Assembly (NCBI GenBank): GCA_963759295.1
Contig: CAVWYT010000011.1
Span: forward strand, 441,624 to 505,623
Direction of reading: 5' to 3'
DNA: 64,000 nucleotides
Origin: WHSW01 sp963759295
GTDB taxonomy: Bacteria; Actinomycetota; Thermoleophilia; Solirubrobacterales; 70-9
This document shows positions 46,819 to 55,959 of the stretch, in pieces; position 1 is the first letter of the stretch, and each line of letters starts with the position of its first letter. The notes under the pieces were generated by a model. The model did not search any database. It was not told where the DNA came from and worked only from the letters and a program-made list of their open reading frames with translations. Both the position numbers and the translations under genes were made by a program.

Positions 46819-48077
46819 GAGACCGTGTCGGCGGCGGGCGCCGGCGACCGTTCCTCGGCCCGCTTCGCGGCCCGGTTCAGCTCGCGGCGCGCGACCACCA
46901 TCTTGTGGACCTCGTCGGGCCCGTCGGCGACCTTGAGCATGCGCGAGAACCGCCACATCCCGGCCAGCGGCAGTGTCGTCGGACATCCCCAGCGAGCCGT
47001 GCACCTGGATCGCGCGATCGAGCACGTCCATGACCACGTTCGCCGCCACGACCTTGATCATCGAGATCTCGCGGCGCGCCTCCTTCTTGCCGTAGGCGTC
47101 CATCTTCCAGGCGGCCATCAGGGTCAGCAGCCGCGCCTGCTCGGTCTCGATCCGCGACTTGGCGATGAAGTCCTGGACGAACTGCTTCTCGGCGAGCGTG
47201 CCGCCGAACGCCTCCCGAGTGTTGGCGCGCTCGCACATCATCTCGATCGCCCGCTCGCAGGTCCCGATCGCCCGCATGCAGTGGTGGATGCGGCCGGGGC
47301 CGAGCCGGTCCTGGGCGATCACGAAGCCGGCCTGGCGCGGGCCGAGCAGGTTGGCGGCCGGCACGCGGCAGTCCTCGTAGAGGATCTCGCAGTGCCCCGG
47401 CCCGCCGTCGTGGCCCATCACCGGGACGGCGCGGACGAGGTCGAAGCCGGGCGGCGTCGGTCGGCACGAGGATCATCGAGGCGCGGGCGTAGGGATGGGC
47501 GTCGGGGTCGGTGACCACCATCGCGATCGCGACCGAGGCGCCGACCGCGCCCGAGGTGAACCACTTGTGGCCGTTGATCACCCACTCGTCGCCGTCGAGC
47601 TCGGCGCGGGTCTGAAGCGTGGTCGGGTCCGAGCCGGCGACATCCGGCTCGGTCATCGAGAAGCAGGAGCGGATCTCGCCCTTCGAGCAGCGGCTCGAGC
47701 CAGCGCTCGCTGCTGCTCGGGCGTGCCGTGCTCGGCGAGGATCTCCGATGTTGCCGGTGTCGGGGGCGGAGCAGTTGAACGCCATCGGCGCGACCGCCGG
47801 GCTGCGGCCCATCTCCTCGCAGAGGACGCCGTACTCCCAGTTGGTGAGCCCGACGCCGTGCTCGGAGTCGGGCATGAACAGGTTCCACAGCCCCTCGGCC
47901 TTCGCCCGCTCGCGGATCTCGACCAGGATCTCGGGGTAGGCGCCGGCCGGACTCGACCGTGACCTCCTCGTCGAGCGCGCGCAGCGCCTCGGCCTCGTTC
48001 GGGTAGACGTGCGCGTCCATGAACTCGCGGATCCGATCGCGAAGCTCCGAGACTCGCGGGCTGAGCTCGAAGTCCAT
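46815..48077 (-). CDS. acyl-CoA dehydrogenase, ACAD10/11 (LvaC-like) type (frame-broken)
   Basis: About 420 residues. Signature blocks of the ACAD10/11 group: FNCSAPDTGNIEIL, SCFSMTEPDVAGSDPT, WVINGHKWFTSGAVG, MILVPTDTPG, QDRLGPGRIHHCMRAIG, CERANTREAFGG, and C-terminal ADGPDEVHKMVVARRELNR. In this group the enzyme removes phosphate from a 4-phospho-acyl-CoA to give an enoyl-CoA. Frame breaks near 47948, 47745, 47695, 47460 and 46978. ATG 48077 (MDFELSPRVSELRDRI). 13 bp after the PhyH gene on the same strand. Confidence 0.88.
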
Positions 48078-48090
48078 GGCCGCCTGGCCG

Positions 48091-49135
48091 CTAGAAGGCG
48101 ATCGGCGATGTAATCGTCCGGGAAGCCGGACGGTCCGAAGAACCAGCTCTCGATCGCGTAGCGCGTGTTCGGCATGTCGGGCTCGACCGCCGTGCGGTGC
48201 AGGAAGAGGTCGTCGAAGAGGACGACGTCGCCCGGCTCGAATGATCGGCCGGACGATGCCCGGCCTCACCGGCGGCCTCGCGCGCGACCTGGTCGGCGAC
48301 CGACCATTCGAAGATCGCGCCCTCGGTGCCGGTGGCCGACGATGTAGTCGAGCCGTCGCGGGACGATGTCGAGGCCGGGCGCGTCGACGTCCGCAGTCGC
48401 GAGAGCGACATCCAGACGTTCAGCGCCCTCACGCCGTCGCCGAGGAAGGCTCCGTCCTGGTGCCAGGCCGTGCCCGCGCTCGCATCGACCTTGCGCAGGG
48501 TGCACTTGTTGACGGAGATCGCCGGACGCTCGCCGAGGTACCCGGTGATCACCTCGCGCAGGCCGACGCGCTCGAACATGTCGAGCATGTCGAACATCAG
48601 CCGGGGCGAGTCGGCGGCCCAGATCGAGCCGGTTGCGCTGACCCAGTCGCGGTCCGCGAGCTCGAAGGGCGGGTCGGGATCGAAGCGACTGCCAGTAGGC
48701 CGGTCGTCGGTGCCGTCCTCGCCGACCCGGTCGCGGGCCTCGAAGGCGCGCTCCATCTCGGCGATCATCGTCCTCGGCCTCGGAGCGGTCGATCACTCCG
48801 CGGATGATCAGGCAGCCGTACTGGAGCATCCCGGCGCGCAGCAGCTCGGGCGTCGAGCTCGGCGGGCGAGACCTCGGGGAGCCCGGATTCGGCGGCCGCG
48901 GGGGCCGGGGCGGGCTCGGGATGGCTCGGCGGCTCGGCGCTCGAGTCGACCATCCTCGCGCCCGCGGTGTGGCGCAGCCTCAGGATCTCGCGGTCGCTGC
49001 TCGGGGTTGCGGTTGTCGCGATTCGACGTCGACCAGCTCCTCGACCTGGGCGAGGAGCTCCTGCGCGTCGCCGTCCTCTCGGACCAGCGTGGCCGCTCCC
49101 GCCGGGCCGGCTTCCCTGCGTCGCCGAAACAGCAT
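48091..49135 (-). CDS. PhyH-family Fe(II)/2-oxoglutarate dioxygenase (frame-broken)
   Basis: About 345 residues. Iron ligands in TAWHQDGAFLG (H-x-D) and a distal His in LFLHRTAVEPDMP with the 2-oxoglutarate Arg in NTRYAIESWFFG. N-terminus MLFRRRREAGPAGAAT, a helical part and an Ala/Pro/Glu-rich linker, then YGCLIIRGVIDRSEA. Phytanoyl-CoA dioxygenase relatives hydroxylate lipids or small molecules. Breaks near 49010, 48850, 48785, 48690, 48400, 48335, 48255 and 48105. Start ATG 49135 is inferred by joining frames. Confidence 0.77.
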
Positions 49136-49157
49136 CGGCGGGGACGGTAGCAAGGAG

Positions 49158-49780
49158 CTACGAACGTCGGGCAAACGCCCAGACCTGGACCGGGAGATCG
49201 GGCTCGTTTCGAAGCGAGTGCCGGCGCGGCCTGAACGCCGACCAGCGGCTCAGGTTGCCGACCACGCACTGCCGGTTGCCCCACGATCCGACCGACTCCA
49301 GCTCCAGCCCCGCCGACTCGACGCAGCGTGGCGAGGCCCGCGGGGGTGAAGCGCCAGTAGTCGCGCATCCCCCAGAGCTCGTGGATCTTGATCAAGAACG
49401 GGGTGGAGACGATCACCAGGCCCCCGGAAGCGCAGAGCTCGCGCAGGTTCACCATCGCGGCGGCTGGATCGGGAACGTGCTCGATCACCTGCTCGCAGAT
49501 GACGACGTCGAACCGCCGCTCCTCGGCCAGGGGCGCGCAGAGGTCGAACTCCGGGTAATTGAGCGCTCGCGTATTCCTTCCACGGCCGGCCGGCGTGCAG
49601 GTCGCCGCTGATCTCCACGGCGGTGCGGCGACGCGGATCGGCGGTCGCGATCCGCTCCTCGATCGCCCCGTTCATGACCACGCGCTGCCACTGCTCGGGG
49701 GCCGAGCTCGCCTCCGGGTAGGCGATTTCGTCGGCGCGTCCCAGCACCCAGGACACGGGTCGGCGCAGCGCGCGCCTCAA
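49158..49780 (-). CDS. class I SAM-dependent methyltransferase (frame-broken)
   Basis: About 207 residues, Methyltransf_11/23 type. Seen: AVEISGDLHAGRPWKEYAS, FDVVICEQVIEHVPDPAAAMVNL, GGLVIVSTPFLIKIHE, DYWRFTPAGLATL. TTG start, overlapping the glycosyltransferase stop as TTGA. Frame changes near 49556, 49325 and 49215. In a run with a glycosyltransferase and an acetyltransferase, so a glycan or lipid-linked sugar may be the acceptor. Confidence 0.75.
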
Positions 49781-50665
49781 AACAGCCCCCTCCACGTCTC
49801 CGGGATCGGCTCGACGTGGACCTCGATGTCCTCGAAGGAGCTGTCCTCGTAGAACCAGCGCTTGAATTCGCGGCCGCCGGCGATCCGGTTGTAGGCCGCC
49901 CAGCCGGCGTCGAGATCGGTCTCGTTCCACTTCCGGCGGCTGCGCAGCCGATGACGGGCGCGGCAGATCTCGTAATCCATCCGGTGCAGGTGGATCAGCC
50001 TCAGGTCCGGGTCCCAGTTCTGGCGTCCGTCCTGCGAGCATGTGAAAGCCCGGGACCCAGCGCAACGGCTCGGTGGCGAGCACCGGTTTGCTGTAGGCGT
50101 CGTTGGCGAACCAGTAACCGCGCTGATCGAGGATCGGAAGGCCGGGTCGGAAGGGCGGCTCGCGGTCGGCGAGGTGAATGACCTCGTAACCCATCGGGTT
50201 GACGAAGTCCTCGTCGATCCGATTCAGGTACTCGTCGAGCGTCCCCCACTCGGGCAGGGGCGTGACGATCTCGTCGACGTCGACGGTCAGCACCACGTCG
50301 TAGTCATCGAGCAGCTCACGCTGATGACCCTCGATCGTCCTCACCATCCACGTGTGGTCGACGCCCTCGTGGCTGACCGGTATCCGCACGAAGCCGCCGG
50401 CGTCGGTCGAGCCGTCGGTCGTCTGGTGATCGAGAACGTAGATGTCCTCGGGCCCGAAGTAGCGGGAGTAATAGCCGAGCCAGATCGGCAGGAAGACCGA
50501 CTCGTCGTGGACCATGGTCAGCACCGCGCTCCGGGTGGTCGCCCGAGGCGTGCGGCCCTCGTAGTGCTGCCTGCGGGCCTCGCGCCAGTACGGGTAGAAG
50601 TAGGCCATCGGATGGACCGGGTCGGTCTCGACCTCGACCGGCGCTCGATGCGGCAGCAGCGTCAT
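49777..50665 (-). CDS. family 2-like glycosyltransferase (frame-broken)
   Basis: About 296 residues. SAVLTMVHDESVFLPIWLGYY, IYVLDHQTTDGSTD and VVLTVDVDEIVTP (D-x-D) belong to the GT2/GT92-like group (Glyco_tranf_2_4). C-terminal KRWFYEDSSFEDIEVHVEP. One extra base near 50035. ATG 50665. No membrane helix, so it is a cytoplasmic or peripheral enzyme. Situated between the acetyltransferase and methyltransferase on the same strand. Confidence 0.8.
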
Positions 50666-50684
50666 CGTCCGGCGGACCGGCGTC

Positions 50685-51274
50685 CTACGACGCCCGCGCC
50701 CGGGAGACCTCGCGGGCGGGAGCGCCGACGACGGTGACGCCCTCGGACACGTCGTCACGACCACGGCGTTGGCGCCGATCTGGGCCCGGGCGTCCACGGT
50801 CACCGGCCCGATCACCTTTGCGCCGGTGCCGATGTGGACGTCCGGGCCGATCGTCGGGCCCGCGTAGTCGCCAGCGCGCAGGCCGATGGTGACGAACGGC
50901 GAGATCACGGCGCCCGCATGGATCTCGGTGATCCCGTCGATCACCACCTGACCGTGGACGACGTAGACCCCGGGCTCGACGATCACCGGATCGCCGATCG
51001 AGACCTGGGCGATCGACATCGCGAGGCGGTGGGCGAGGCGCGGCAGGACGGGGACGCCGAGGGCCTGAAGACGGGCCTTGACTCGGTACAGGGCCTGGGC
51101 CAGGAAGGCGTCGCTCGCCCACATCAGGCGCAGGATCTGCAGGGCGGTGTCCGGCCTCGAGCGGAACTCCGCGCGCTCGCCGCGGTGCGCGGAGGTGACT
51201 CGCGCGTCGGCGACGAGCGCCTCGCGCAGCCGCTGGGTGACGCGCACGCCGCTCGCGCATGAAGGCGCGTCCAT
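50685..51274 (-). CDS. hexapeptide-repeat (serine-acetyltransferase-like) acetyltransferase (frame-broken)
   Basis: About 196 residues. N-terminal helical domain (QRLREALVADARVTS, TALQILRLMWASDAFLAQALYRVKAR) and left-handed beta helix (AQVSIGDPVIVEPGVYVVHG, TIGPDVHIGTGAKVIGPVTV, ending GVTVVGAPAREV). Like serine acetyltransferase and sugar O-acetyltransferases; without cysteine-synthase context and beside glycan genes, a sugar substrate is more likely. Frame break near 50755. ATG 51274. Confidence 0.82.
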
Positions 51275-51318
51275 CCTCAGGCTGCTTCGGCGGCCTACCG
51301 ATCGGGCGGCGCGAACCC

Positions 51319-51324
51319 TAGACT
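51319..51324 (+). promoter_or_regulatory. -10-like TAGACT of a leaderless promoter (methyltransferase)
   Basis: Ten bases before the ATG at 51335. Confidence 0.4.
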
Positions 51325-51334
51325 GCCGACCCCG

Positions 51335-52298
51335 ATGCCGCTCGTTCCCAGGGATGGAGACTTCGACGAGAACGCCGCCTCGCTGGCCAACGTCTCGGAG
51401 ATCGTGTTCGCGCTCCTCGACGCGGTGGCGCCGCGCCATTTGGTCGAGGTCGGCGCCTTCCACGGCAAGGGCACACGGGACCTGCTCGACTGGGCCGAGC
51501 GCACCGGCGCCCGCCTGACCGCGATCGATCCCGCGCCGGAGCCGGATCTCGTGGCCCTGGCCGAGGCGTCGACCGATCCTGGAGCTCGTCCAGCGCACCA
51601 GCCACGAGGCGCTGCCCGCGATCACCGACGCCGATGCGGTGATCCTCGACGGCGACCACAACTACTACACGCTCAGCGGGGAGCTGCGGATCATCTCCGA
51701 GAACGCCCCCGGGCCGGCGCTGCCGCTGCTGATCCTGCACGACGTCGGTTGGCCGCTGGCCCGCCGCGACGCCTACTACGCGCCCGAGCGGATTCCCGAC
51801 GAGCATCGTCAGCCGTTGGACCACGACGTCTACCTCGCGCCGGGCGAGCGGGGGTTGGTCGACGGGGGCCTGCCGTTCGCCTGCGTCGCCGTACGCGAGG
51901 GAGGGCCGCGCAACGGCATCCTCACCGCGATCGAGGACTTCGTCGGCGAACGTGACGACCTCCGGCTCGCGGTGATCCCCGCCTTCTTCGGCGTCGGCGT
52001 GCTCTGGCACCTCGGGTCGCCCTGGGCCGCGAAGGTCGCCGCGGTCCTCGACCCCTGGGACCGCAACCCGATCCTCGCGCGGCTGGAGGCGAACCGGATC
52101 GTGCACATGGTCGAGCGCTGGCGGCTCGCCTACGGCCTCGCCGACGCGATGCCTCGCTGGCGCCAGCAGGAGGCCCTGCTGCGGGCGATGCTCGACTCCA
52201 CCGCCTTCGGGCTCGCCGAGCGCGCCTCGCGGATTCGTCAGGGCGGCGAGCCGGCGTTCTCACGCGAGCGGGTGCGCGAGGCGCTTGGCGAGACGTAG
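51335..52298 (+). CDS. class I SAM-dependent methyltransferase, glycan-cluster type (frame-broken)
   Basis: About 320 residues. SAM site HLVEVGAFHGKGTRDLLDWA and LTAIDPAPEPD, then AVILDGDHNYYTLSGELRII with the Asp-rich Methyltransf_24 pattern, followed by LLILHDVGWPLARRDAYY. Ends in a helical domain (WRLAYGLADAMPRW). Homologues sit in sugar and O-methylation clusters. One extra base near 51582 changes the frame. Confidence 0.8.
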
Positions 52299-52323
52299 GC
52301 CGCGTCGCCGGCGGGCGCTCGGG

Positions 52324-53262
52324 TCAGGCCGCGGCGCCCGCGGGCGCGCGTGCCCCTCGCGCCCGGTTGCGGGAGATCGCCTGCGCAGCGAACAGCGCGC
52401 CGACCATGAGGCTGGCGACGATGATCGCCGGGATCACGACGTCGGGCGTGCCCTCCTTGATGATCAGCGTCGTGCCCGATGCCATCAGCACGACCGCGAG
52501 CGCGTAGCGCAGCACCCGCTGCGGCGCCTTGACGGCGAGGTTGGTGCCGATGATCACGCCCGGGATGGAGCCGGCGAGGATCGTCCCGGCAAGCGCGAAG
52601 TCGACGTTCCCCCCGACCCAGTGAGCGAATCCGGCCGCCCAGAGCAGGACCGCCGCGTGGAAGACGTCGGTGCCCACGACTCGCTGAGGGACGAGGCGGA
52701 AGATCGCGATCAGCGCGATCGCGATCAGCGTCCCGCTGCCTGCCGAGGTGAGCCCGATCACGAATCCCGTCAGGCAGCCGGTGACGATCGCCGCGATGAT
52801 GTGGCGCCGGTAGAGGTGCATCGCCGAGCGCTCCTGAATCACCCCGGCGAGAAACAGCGAGCGCAGCAGGGTCGCGACGCCGACCACGACCAGCGTGCCG
52901 CCGAGCATCCCGAGCACGATCGTGCCGACGTCGTCGCCGTATCGGTTCTGAAGCAACTCGATCACCCAGACGCCGGCGATCGCCGAGGGCACGCTGCCGA
53001 CCGCGAGCCAGAGCGCGAGCGCCTTGTGCACCGTGCCCAGCTTCAGGTGCTTGTAGCCACCGACCGTCTTTGTGACCGCGCCGTAGAAGATGTCGGTTCC
53101 GATCGCGGTCACCGGCTGGATCCCGAAGACGAGGATCAGCATCGGTGTCATCAGCGAGGCGCCGCCCATCCCGGTCATTCCGACGAGCAGGCCGATGCCG
53201 AACCCGAAGATGATGATCTTCGGGTCGAAGCCGAAGCCGAGTATGTGGAGGACGGGATCCAT
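52324..53262 (-). CDS. TauE/SafE family sulfite/sulfonate-type permease
   Basis: 312 residues, eight helices in two repeats. IIIFGFGIGLLVGMTGMGGASLMTP and TGCLTGFVIGLTSAGSGTLI are the two TauE/SafE signature loops. Family members export sulfite or move other anions. Position next to an Rrf2 regulator and sulfate assimilation genes supports a sulfur substrate, perhaps sulfite efflux or sulfate import. ATG at 53262 with GGAGGAG ten bases upstream. Confidence 0.9.
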   Translation of the reverse strand: MDPVLHILGFGFDPKIIIFGFGIGLLVGMTGMGGASLMTPMLILVFGIQPVTAIGTDIFYGAVTKTVGGYKHLKLGTVHKALALWLAVGSVPSAIAGVWVIELLQNRYGDDVGTIVLGMLGGTLVVVGVATLLRSLFLAGVIQERSAMHLYRRHIIAAIVTGCLTGFVIGLTSAGSGTLIAIALIAIFRLVPQRVVGTDVFHAAVLLWAAGFAHWVGGNVDFALAGTILAGSIPGVIIGTNLAVKAPQRVLRYALAVVLMASGTTLIIKEGTPDVVIPAIIVASLMVGALFAAQAISRNRARGARAPAGAAA

Positions 53263-53298
53263 CGCGTGCAGGCTCCTCCGAGAGCGCGCTTTCAATCT

Positions 53299-53321
53299 TT
53301 GTGGACCAACTTAGTCCTCAA
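53299..53321 (-). promoter_or_regulatory. 23-bp dyad upstream of the TauE-type permease
   Basis: On the minus strand: TTGAGGAC-TAAGTTG-GTCCACAA. Nine of eleven positions pair around the centre. Good candidate operator for the neighbouring Rrf2 regulator; 36 bp before the start codon. Confidence 0.45.
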
Positions 53322-53367
53322 TGCGAGCCCAGGATGGTAGCCGATCCGGGCTCGCGGCACGGTCAGA

Positions 53368-53826
53368 TCAGCGCTTCAGCCAGGCTTCGGGGTCGTTGAG
53401 GATCGCCTCGACCCGCCACGGCAGGCCGCCGCGGCTGACCTCCTCCAGGGTTACGTTCTCGAGCACCGATCGAAGCGCCGCCCGGACCGCCACCCAGACG
53501 TCGCGCAGCCGCTCGGCGGGACCCCCGTAGTGCAGCTCCTCCGGCGCGTGCTCGTGGATGTTGGCGAGCGGTCCCTCGACCGCGCGGATCACGTCGGCGA
53601 CGGTGATCTCCGCCGGGTCGCGGGCGAGCCAGTACCCGCCTCGGGCGCCGCGGCGAGCCTGGATCAGGCGCGCGTGCTTGAGCTCGAGCAGGATGTGCTC
53701 GAGGAACTGCAGCGGGATGTCCTGGGCCTCGGCGAGCTTCTCGCCCTTGATCGGTGCCCGATCGGGGCTCGCGGCGAGCTCGAGCGCCGCCCTGACCGCG
53801 TAGTCCGCCTTCGCCGAGATCCGCAT
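53368..53826 (-). CDS. Rrf2 family transcriptional regulator (CymR-like, no Fe-S Cys)
   Basis: 152 residues. Starts MRISAKADYAVRAALELA, winged helix with FLEHILLELKHARLIQARRGARGGYWLA. Unlike IscR or NsrR it has no Cys at all, so it cannot bind a cluster and is closer to CymR, which senses cysteine supply through the O-acetylserine lyase. Between the TauE-type gene and the sulfate operon, the probable regulator of both. Start codon six bases after a GACAAT element, hence likely leaderless. Confidence 0.87.
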   Translation of the reverse strand: MRISAKADYAVRAALELAASPDRAPIKGEKLAEAQDIPLQFLEHILLELKHARLIQARRGARGGYWLARDPAEITVADVIRAVEGPLANIHEHAPEELHYGGPAERLRDVWVAVRAALRSVLENVTLEEVSRGGLPWRVEAILNDPEAWLKR

Positions 53827-53832
53827 GCGCCT

Positions 53833-53856
53833 ATTGTCGCAATTCGACTCAACAAT
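53833..53856 (-). promoter_or_regulatory. promoter-proximal dyad of the Rrf2 gene
   Basis: On the minus strand ATTGTTG...CGACAAT pairs 6 of 7 positions with a 10-bp spacer. The right arm contains the -10-like GACAAT. Likely autoregulatory site. Confidence 0.4.
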
Positions 53857-53895
53857 GGCCGGTCGCCATGCCGGTCCGCGTCGCGGTGCGACGGC

Positions 53896-53901
53896 TAGGA
53901 T
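53896..53901 (+). promoter_or_regulatory. -10-like TAGGAT of a promoter for the PHP phosphatase
   Basis: Twelve bases before the ATG at 53914, no Shine-Dalgarno. Confidence 0.42.
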
Positions 53902-53913
53902 CCCGCGCCTCGG

Positions 53914-54747
53914 ATGACCGAGCCGCTGATCGACCTGCAGTCTCACTCCACCGTCTCCGACGGCCAGCTCGAGCCCGCCGATGTCGCCCGCTCGGCGGTC
54001 GCGGCGGGGGTCACCGTGATGGCGCTCACCGACCACGACGGCGTCGCCGGGGTTGCCGAGGCGAGCGCCGTGGCCGAGGCGGCCGGGATCGTCAACGTGC
54101 CGGCGGCCGAGATGTCGTGCGTGCACGAGTACTCCGAGGACCTTCACGTCTGCGGGTACTGGGTCGACACGGAGCGCATCGGCCCGGCCTGCGAGCGCGC
54201 CCAGCAGGAGCGCGTCGACCGGGCGAGGGAGATCATCGCCAACCTCAACCGCCACGGAGTCGAGGTGAGCTTCGAGGACGCGGTCGCCGAGGCGGGCGCG
54301 GCGGATGCGATCGGTCGGCCCCACATCGCCAAGGCCGCGGGCGCCGGCCCGGACCTCGGGCCGTTCTTCGAGGAGTACCTGGTGCCGGGCGCGAAGGCGT
54401 TCGTCTCCCGCAAGTGGCCGAGCGCCGAGCAGGCGGTCGAGTTGATCCACGACGCCGGCGGGGTGGCGGTCGTCGCCCACCCGTACTGGGACGTCGCCGA
54501 GCCCGCCCAGGTCCGCGACCTCATCGAGAGCCTCGTCCGCGACGTCGGCCTCGACGGGATCGAGAGCTTCTACCCCTCCCACACGCCCGAGCAGACCAAG
54601 CACTGCCTCGAGCTCTGCGAGCAGTTCGACCTCGTTCCCACCGCGTCGTCGGACTTCCACGGGCCGACCCACAGGACGTTCAGCCGCTGGGGCGCGTACG
54701 ACACCTACGGCCTCGGCGAGCCGCGCGTCCCTCCGAAGCCGCGATAG
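53914..54747 (+). CDS. PHP-domain phosphoesterase (RNase AM/3',5'-nucleoside-bisphosphatase type)
   Basis: 277 residues. PHP motifs: DLQSHSTVSDGQL (metal His), ALTDHDGVAG, VPAAEMSC, GRPHIAKAAG, VVAHPYWDV, and TASSDFHGPTH. YciV-type enzymes remove the 3' phosphate of 3',5'-bisphosphonucleotides such as pAp, the by-product of PAPS use. A cysC gene that makes PAPS is less than 1 kb away, so pAp disposal is a sensible role here, though general RNA-end processing is an alternative. Confidence 0.88.
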   Translation: MTEPLIDLQSHSTVSDGQLEPADVARSAVAAGVTVMALTDHDGVAGVAEASAVAEAAGIVNVPAAEMSCVHEYSEDLHVCGYWVDTERIGPACERAQQERVDRAREIIANLNRHGVEVSFEDAVAEAGAADAIGRPHIAKAAGAGPDLGPFFEEYLVPGAKAFVSRKWPSAEQAVELIHDAGGVAVVAHPYWDVAEPAQVRDLIESLVRDVGLDGIESFYPSHTPEQTKHCLELCEQFDLVPTASSDFHGPTHRTFSRWGAYDTYGLGEPRVPPKPR

Positions 54748-54763
54748 CCCGCGCTCGGGTCCC

Positions 54764-55408
54764 TCACCTGCGGCGCCCGGCGGCCGCGATCGGCGCCCGG
54801 GCTCGGATCTCGGCGAGCAACCGGGCGGAGAACCCGGCCGGGTCCTCCCCGGGACGGTAACCGCCGCCGGCGGGGCGGAAGAAGCGCACGCTGACCCGGG
54901 GGCGCTTCGGGAAGCGCGCGTAGTCGGTGGTTCCGCCGACGGCGACGCAGACGACCGTCGCCTCGGGCACGGCGGCGGCGAGATGGCCGATGCCGCTGCG
55001 GGCCCGCAGCTCGCGGCCCTTGGAGCGGGTGCCCTCGGGGAAGATCCCGATGCAGGCACCGGCCCGCAGCGCCTCGATCGCGTTGTCGAGCGCGCCGCGG
55101 TCGCCGCTTCCGCGCTCGATCGGGATCTGGCCCATGCCGTTGAGCACCGGGCCGAGCAGCCTCACCTCCCACAGGGAGTGCTTGGCGAGCGCCCGGATCT
55201 GCCGGTGGCCGCGGGCGGCGACCCCGACCGCCACCGGGTCCATCTGGCTGTCGTGGTTGCCGGCGACGAGCACCGGGCCGGAGCGCGGCAGCGTCTCGAG
55301 TCCCTCGACGCGCATCCGGCCCCACCACGACGCCCAGGGCGCGCAGGCGCCGATCGCGACGCGATAGGTGCGGGTGAAGGGCTCGGGCGCCGCGGCGATT
55401 GCGCTCAG
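54764..55408 (-). CDS. PlsC-type 1-acyl-glycerol-3-phosphate acyltransferase
   Basis: 214 residues. H-x4-D motif in AGNHDSQMDP, acceptor region KHSLWEVRLLGPVL, and FPEGTRSKGREL. An N-terminal segment (TRTYRVAIGACAPWASWWGRM) precedes the first ATG (55315) and is in frame back to a CTG at 55408, which overlaps the cysC stop as CTGA and would give M-S-A-I. Lies at the end of the sulfate operon, an unusual neighbour for a lipid enzyme. Confidence 0.85.
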   Translation of the reverse strand: MSAIAAAPEPFTRTYRVAIGACAPWASWWGRMRVEGLETLPRSGPVLVAGNHDSQMDPVAVGVAARGHRQIRALAKHSLWEVRLLGPVLNGMGQIPIERGSGDRGALDNAIEALRAGACIGIFPEGTRSKGRELRARSGIGHLAAAVPEATVVCVAVGGTTDYARFPKRPRVSVRFFRPAGGGYRPGEDPAGFSARLLAEIRARAPIAAAGRRR

Positions 55409-55959
55409 GCGGGGACGGCGGCGGGGACCAGCCCGCGATCCTCGAGATAGCTGAGGATCTGACGCGCCGACTCCTCCGCCGACTGATGCTCGGTCTCGAG
55501 CACGAGCTCCGGGTTCTGCGGCGGCTCGTAGGGATCCGAGACGCCGGTGAACTCCTTGATCTCGCCGGAGCGCGCCTTCGCGTACAGGCCCTTGACGTCG
55601 CGCTGCTCGCAGACCTCGACCGAGGCCTTGACGTAGGCCTCGACGAACCGCTCACCCATCATCTGGCGCGCTTCGTCGCGGATCTCGCGGTAGGGCGAGA
55701 TCGCGGCCGTGATCACCGGGACGCCGTTGCGCGACAGCAGGTTGGCGACGAAGGCGATCCGGCGGATGTTCGTGTCCCGGTCCTCCTTCGAGAACCCGAG
55801 CCCCTTGGAGAGGTTCTCGCGCACGACGTCGCCGTCGAGCACCTCGAGCTTCGAGCCGCGCTTGCGCAGCTCCTTCACCAGGTAGGTGGTGATCGTTGAC
55901 TTGCCGGAGCCCGAGAGCCCGGTGAACCAGAGGCAGAAGCCCTTCTCGTCGTCAGCCAT
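55405..55959 (-). CDS. cysC: adenylylsulfate (APS) kinase
   Basis: 184 residues, makes PAPS from APS and ATP. P-loop FTGLSGSGKSTI, then DGDVVRENLSKGLGFSKEDR, RRIAFVANLLSRNGV and LYAKARSGEIKEFTGVSDPYEPP are CysC hallmarks. Overlaps the sat gene by eight bases and the acyltransferase by four. Since the operon also encodes an APS reductase, PAPS is not needed for reduction and may feed sulfation. Confidence 0.95.
   Translation of the reverse strand: MADDEKGFCLWFTGLSGSGKSTITTYLVKELRKRGSKLEVLDGDVVRENLSKGLGFSKEDRDTNIRRIAFVANLLSRNGVPVITAAISPYREIRDEARQMMGERFVEAYVKASVEVCEQRDVKGLYAKARSGEIKEFTGVSDPYEPPQNPELVLETEHQSAEESARQILSYLEDRGLVPAAVPA

Noticed and set aside
53368..53826. Rrf2 regulator as IscR or NsrR.
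   Set aside because: The protein has no cysteine, so the cluster ligands of those families are missing.
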